64,000 nucleotides of DNA from Cylindrobasidium torrendii FP15055 ss-10 (lineage: Eukaryota > Basidiomycota > Agaricomycetes > Agaricales > Physalacriaceae). Of the stretch, positions 59,614-64,000 are shown in pieces; the first letter of the stretch is position 1, and every line of letters begins with the position of its first letter. The stretch lies in assembly GCA_000934385.1 (NCBI GenBank), contig KN880564.1, positions 1 to 64,000 on the forward strand, in the 5' to 3' direction. The notes beneath the pieces were generated by a model. It had not been told where the DNA came from and did not search any database. It was given only the letters and a program-made list of their open reading frames with translations. A program made the translations under genes and the position numbers.

Positions 59614-59867
59614 CCATCTACTCAGAGTGCAGTGCTATGACGCGTGAGAAGCAACAAGTTAGCCGGGGTACAGTAACTATGAATCGGACTCAGCGATCGC
59701 GCCTCAATCTGAGCAAGCCTTTTGTACTGTAGTAGCTGTCACAGCAAACCCATTCATATATAAGCTGCGTCGCACCAGAATCACACAGAATGTGACCTCA
59801 GTCTTAGCTTCATAGCTTCACCCTTCACACTCCCCCTCATCAGACGCCTTGACAGTCGACCAGTGGA
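59419..59867. other. Spacer between kinases D and E
   Basis: It contains the 3' flank of D. That flank includes a decayed copy of the 3' end of the cation transporter gene (about 59550-59613), then the duplicated promoter region of E. No gene is present. Confidence 0.6.
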
Positions 59868-61508
59868 ATGTCATACCCAAGTCGAAAAGCGTACCGAGCG
59901 TTCAGAAAAGCCGTCGAGACTGAGAGAGACCCTGAACTGCGAGAGGGTTATCTGGACGACGTCCAACGGTGCGCCCTTTCCTCACGTTTCCACTTTTCCG
60001 CCACTGCTACATCGTGCACCCCGCTAACCCGAGCTTCACAGCGCACACAAGGGTGAACTCAGCGCAAGGCAGCTTGTGGAACTACGCAACGACTTTCTTG
60101 ATGAATCAGAGGAACGCCGCCGTGAGAGACGCTCGCTCATTGCTCGTTGCGGGTGCGAAGTCCATCGTTTTTGCCGCCTTGGAATAATTACTGACGTGAC
60201 CACGGAATAGCGGACCTTCACAAAGGGAAATAACGAACAGCATGTTCGTCTACTTTAACGGCATCGCCCCAGATGCACCCTTCCGGGACGGAGTCTCTGC
60301 ATATTATTACCAGTTCAGCAATAGGATGCTGGGGAGGGGAGGGGAGGGATGTGTATACCTCGGTTTACGACATAAAGAGGGACAACCCCACAAATCACTT
60401 TGCGCTACTATCAAAAGAACAAGGTATGAGAATCGAGCACAAAAGAAACGAGCCAGGAAAGAGGCAGAGAACATGTTTCTCGTGTGCGGATGCGCGGCGT
60501 TTACACAAATTTGGGCTCGTCGTACGTTTTTCTTTTCCTTGCCATCCTTGCCCGTCCCAATACCCATTGCCGTTGCCGTTGCTTGACATGCTGACACATC
60601 GAAAGAGGAGAACCCAATGACTAGAACCATTTCCATCGCAATGGAATATTTCCACGGCTGCGAGCTGCTTGTATGGAAATGCAACTTCCTGGTGATCCCT
60701 AACGCCCTCCTCCGCCATGTCGCGCGAGAAGTCCTTCTCGGACTGGACTTCCTGCACATTCGCGCGGGGCTCGTCCATCGAGACTTGAATATGCGCAATA
60801 TCATGATGGACGCCTCATATCGTGTGAAGATTATCGATTTGGGATCTGCGACGTCTGATACGCACCCAGGTAAGGCTTTTGCGTTGTTCAACGTACTGAG
60901 ATGTGTCGAAAAGGATACTTATGCCGGAATGTAGACGACGAAGATGGGCTCGAGATTGGCTTTACCGCATTCACAGACCCAGATATCAGGAGAATAAACA
61001 TGATCATTCCCGCCTGCGACATCTGGTCCTTGGGAATGGTTATTATGCATCTGAACTCGAATGGGTACCGCTATCCGTGTAGCGGAGCCGCTGCGGTGGA
61101 TCAATGGGTCAGTGTTTTCTTCAACGCTGCGTCAGGGTAGCTTGTGTGCTGAACCATTATGCAGACATCTATCTCGAAACGGAGCCTCAGGCTCCTGGGC
61201 ATGATGACAGGAGAAAAAGGACAGTTTCTGCAGGCATGTCTGGTAGACGATTCAACAGTTCGTCCAAGTGCAGCGATGCTCCTCCAGCTAGATTGGGTGC
61301 ACACTTTATCTGTGGTTCGACGATCATAAATGGCTTGCTGGTGGGGTATCGAAAGCACTTATGTATATGTCAATCTTTATGTACGGGTTCGTGTACTTTC
61401 ATCTAAGTCGTAACCATGCGTTTTGCTTCTTTTCGAGAGCATTTAGACCGTTTTTCGATGTTCCTGTGGGATATAGTCAGCACTACTTCTCCATCCAGAC
61501 CACAGCAG
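59629..61508. repeat. Tandem duplication, unit 2 (kinase E and the CDF gene tail)
   Basis: This unit includes kinase E and the last exon plus part of the last intron of the minus-strand cation transporter gene. See unit 1 for the shared edges. Confidence 0.8.
59868..61329 (+). CDS. Small atypical protein kinase, family member E (374 aa)
   Basis: Six exons: 59868-59968, 60042-60152, 60211-60521, 60606-60869, 60935-61107 and 61165-61329. The N-terminal module (AFRKAVETERDPELREGYL; LVELRNDFLDESEERRRERR) is followed by LGRGGEGCVYLG from residue 111, Lys139 (in CATIK, with a Thr before Ile), HRDLNMRN with Asp234 and Asn239, and DLG Asp252. CDIWSLGMVIMHL follows. The catalytic residues are complete. 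Copies D and E differ at many positions, so the duplication is not brand new, yet both stayed open. The stop is 113 nt from the stop of the convergent cation transporter gene. Confidence 0.85.
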
Positions 61509-63116
61509 TAAACTCACCGGTACGTGCGTCGTCTCATGATCTACATGCACAAACACCCTCTCCACATTCGGCAGCACCTCCAGCTTATCCTGGAGAGCCT
61601 GGCTAATGTCGTGTGCCTTCGACAACAGCGTATCCCGGTGCATCACAATGTCCACCTCAACAAAGTAGTCCGGCCCACTATGGTACGCGCGCACGGTGTC
61701 GATTTTCTCAATGTCGTCGGAGTAGGTCATGGCCTTGTAGATGATGAGCTGCACAAACTCATGCGGCGCGGCCTTTCCTGCGAGGAGTTCGAACTCGCCC
61801 CATATAGTGAGCGTCCATGAGACAACGATGAGAAGACCAATGAGGATGGCGCCCAGTGGGTCGAGGTCTGGGCAATGTCAGTCACAATTCATGAAGGAGC
61901 GTGGCTGGAACGTACACCACTTCCACTTCGAGCCACCGGTGGCCATGATGATCCCGAAGCCGTTAATGAGGATGTCGTTACGGTGATCTTCCCATAGGAC
62001 GTTGACCTGGCTGGAGTTGTTGCGGAAGGGATAACATCCAAGGAAGAGCATGACTTTCACGCCTACGGAATGGTCAGTAGTGATGTATGAGAGAGAAAGA
62101 CCAACCGACCGAGGGCGGCGGCGACAGCGATGATAGACGGCAAGTTGAACTCGTTCAGGCCATCACCTTCCTTCGTTGCGATAGACTGCACGGACTCGAC
62201 GATGACAATGAGGTTGACCGTCCCCATTCTACACCTCAATCAGCGGAAGGCCAAAACATGAAAAGGCTCCAACACGAACAAGAATCCTAGAGACCATCAG
62301 CATCTTCGAAGTGCTTCGCGCGGAAAATAGACGCACCATATACAATGTTGCCAATGCACTCGAGTCTTGCTCCACCGACGGGCCATTTGTTCGTGTCCAT
62401 CTTCTTTGATTTGCGATGCAACCAGAAGAGAAGAATATTGCTGCCTAGATCGAAGACGGAGTCGATGCCAGTCGCAAGGAGGGAGAGCGACAGAGAGGAT
62501 ATGGCCGCCCACACTGAGAGAAAGCTTGAGCAACTGTGTGCGGAAGGGGGCAATGGGACGCACTCTGGATGATGCACAGGGCAAAGTTGGCAATCAGGCT
62601 GGCCCAAACGGCTATTTTGACCGCCAGACGCGCCTGTTCTTCCTTATCACGCGCCTCGCTTGTGTGCTCTTCCATCGGTTTGAGAAGATACGAGATGAGC
62701 TACGACTCGTTAGAAACATGAAGCAAAGATGAAGTTGGCTACGCACATCGTTTTGCTTGCGCTGGTACTGTGCGACTGCTTTGCCCTTCTTTCGCTTGCG
62801 CATCTGCGCCAAATCCTCTTCGCTGGTCACTCCATTGCGCAGGTTGTACGGGTCATGGGTCGCAAGGGTTGCTGGGGTGGATGCAGACGCGCGCTCGAGG
62901 TCGAAGGTTGCCGTGCTTGGGACCGGGGACAGACCAGGCTACACGTTCCTTAACGCGCCAGACGACGTGGAGAGCGGCAGGAAACGCACCTTGGGAGTGC
63001 TCGACCTCGAGCTGGACGGCGATGGCGACAACTGTGAGCGTTTGAGTTAGAAAGCCATTGAGGCCCAAACCAGCGGGTCGGCCGAGGCACTGGTACCGTA
63101 CCATTGGTGCAGACAT
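61443..63116 (-). CDS. Cation diffusion facilitator, Mn-type
   Basis: A multi-exon minus-strand gene. The first coding exon is only 15 nt (63116-63102, MSAPM), followed by a Ser/Pro exon (LSPSPSSSRSSTPK) and a cytosolic part with VTSEEDLAQMRKRKKGKAVA. The membrane domain contains LLATGIDSVFDLGSN and VNVLWEDHRNDILINGFG. Both metal sites thus read DxxxD (DSVFD, DHRND), the pattern of manganese-transporting CDF proteins, not the HxxxD of zinc members. The cytosolic C-terminal domain (IDTVRAYHSGPDYFVEVDIVM, VERVFVHVDHETTH) ends EHRKTV. It should move Mn2+ or Fe2+ out of the cytosol into an organelle. The last intron and exon were partly copied downstream of kinase D. Confidence 0.88.
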
Positions 63117-63700
63117 GATCTAGACGCTGTCGAACCGCGAGAAAATCGTGAAAACGGTGCAGAATAATCGAGAAAGTGGCCTGGAGGTCGTTTTGGCGCG
63201 TCGAGGCTGTGTGAAACTATCCTAGCTGGTCGTACAGAACAAATGATGCCGACTCCAGAAGAAGACCGTATCCCTGGATCGTCGGCCATCAAATTCATAA
63301 AATCTTGCCGACTGTGGCGCATGAGAAATTGATTGCAAGTTCTATCCTTTCGGAAGCACGATGAGTGTCAGCACTCGAAGCAAAGAAAGCGTGCTGTACT
63401 CGGCTCTGTGGGATGCAGAAAAACTGAGCAACGGAATGCGGCCCGAATTGGCAGCGCCATCAGCAACGCAACACTTTGCGTCGCGCTCTCATCGGCATCG
63501 CCCTCACACTCAATAATCTCATCGCAGATCCTGAAATTGCACATACTAATCTCATCCTTGAGTATTGTAATCATACGGTCATACAGTTTCGTTGAATCGT
63601 ACAGGTAAGTACAGGTACACGCTCTTGAGCCCGTTGTCAGTCGTAACCATCCTAACACCCTAAAGTAAAATCCACATAACCAATTCATGTCTATAAGTTT
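63117..63700. other. Intergenic at right side
   Basis: Between the start of the cation transporter gene and the end of the DUF6699 gene. No gene is supported. Confidence 0.4.
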
Positions 63701-64000
63701 TCAATCGAAGATGCCCCACAACCGACCCGCTGAGTCTGGTGCCAATCCCCGGAAATGCGTCTTCCCTGCTAGCAAGTCGACGCGCTTGAGTCCATCCCTC
63801 AGCTCTGCCCTCTCCTGCTGCTCCCCTAGCGCCCGACACCTCTTCCTAAACGCCTGCTGCACCCTCTCCTTCCCATTCGCGCTCAAAGCCTCGAAATCAG
63901 AGCTACTGGCACGCCGATGGAGCTTGGTGTAGATCCCATGGAACACGTTCCCCAACGTCAACACGGGATTTGTATCGCAAACGACAGCGATCTTCAATCG
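63701..64000 (-). CDS. DUF6699-domain protein, C-terminal part (runs off window)
   Basis: The minus-strand frame is open to the window edge, so the N terminus lies beyond 64000. The visible end reads LKIAVVCDTNPVLTLGNVF, then HGIYTKLHRRASSSDFEAL, RVQQAFRKRCRAL, GLKRVDLLAGKTHFRGLAP, and stops soon after WGIFD. The order TLGNVF..I...L, a helix with RKRC, and KRVDLL-FRGL is that of DUF6699, a domain of unknown function common in agaricomycetes. No role can be assigned. Confidence 0.75.
   Translation of the reverse strand, partial: RLKIAVVCDTNPVLTLGNVFHGIYTKLHRRASSSDFEALSANGKERVQQAFRKRCRALGEQQERAELRDGLKRVDLLAGKTHFRGLAPDSAGRLWGIFD

Noticed and set aside
1..64000. CRISPR arrays, operons, ribosome binding sites
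   Set aside because: The sequence is eukaryotic nuclear DNA with spliceosomal introns; no regularly spaced repeats were seen.

Overview
This window is nuclear DNA of a filamentous basidiomycete, most likely a plant-litter or wood-associated Agaricomycete. Genes are dense and split by many 48-60 nt GT..AG introns. Several promoters carry a TATA box 40-90 nt before the start codon. The gene set fits this: a glucuronoyl esterase, thaumatin-like and other small secreted Cys-rich proteins, MYND-finger and protein-kinase paralogue families, and a Goodbye-domain (fungal STAND N-terminal) family. Gene models were assembled by eye from splice signals, reading phase and comparison between paralogues inside the window.

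Left part (1-20 kb): an inverted pair of Goodbye-domain genes (1493-3285 plus, frameshifted; 7483-9283 minus, intact) flanks a disordered Ser/Pro/Thr-rich protein gene. Then come three MYND-finger paralogues (10.0, 15.6 and 17.2 kb), interrupted by a small atypical kinase (kinase A) and a DUF7137-like surface protein gene. A CE15 glucuronoyl esterase (minus) closes this part.

Middle (20-46.5 kb): a secreted alginate-lyase-fold polysaccharide lyase, a degenerate half-size ABC transporter, glycogen phosphorylase, kinase B, proteasome subunit Rpn9, a Dal5-type MFS permease, a C2H2 zinc-finger protein, a nitronate monooxygenase, and a divergent pair of small secreted proteins, one of them thaumatin-like.

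Right part (46.9-64 kb): kinase C (minus), which has lost two catalytic residues; a complete 3,560-bp PIF/Harbinger-type DNA transposon with two genes, 93-bp identical terminal inverted repeats and a TTA target duplication; a double-telobox Myb protein resembling Tay1/Teb1 telomere-binding factors; a recent tandem duplication carrying kinases D and E; a Mn-type cation diffusion facilitator; and the end of a DUF6699 gene running off the window.

The main points of interest are the intact transposon, the five-member kinase family with a shared N-terminal module and a tyrosine-kinase-like catalytic loop, the exact footprint of the D/E duplication, and several genes with isolated lesions: a single frameshift, an in-frame stop after a signal peptide, and a lost stop codon.
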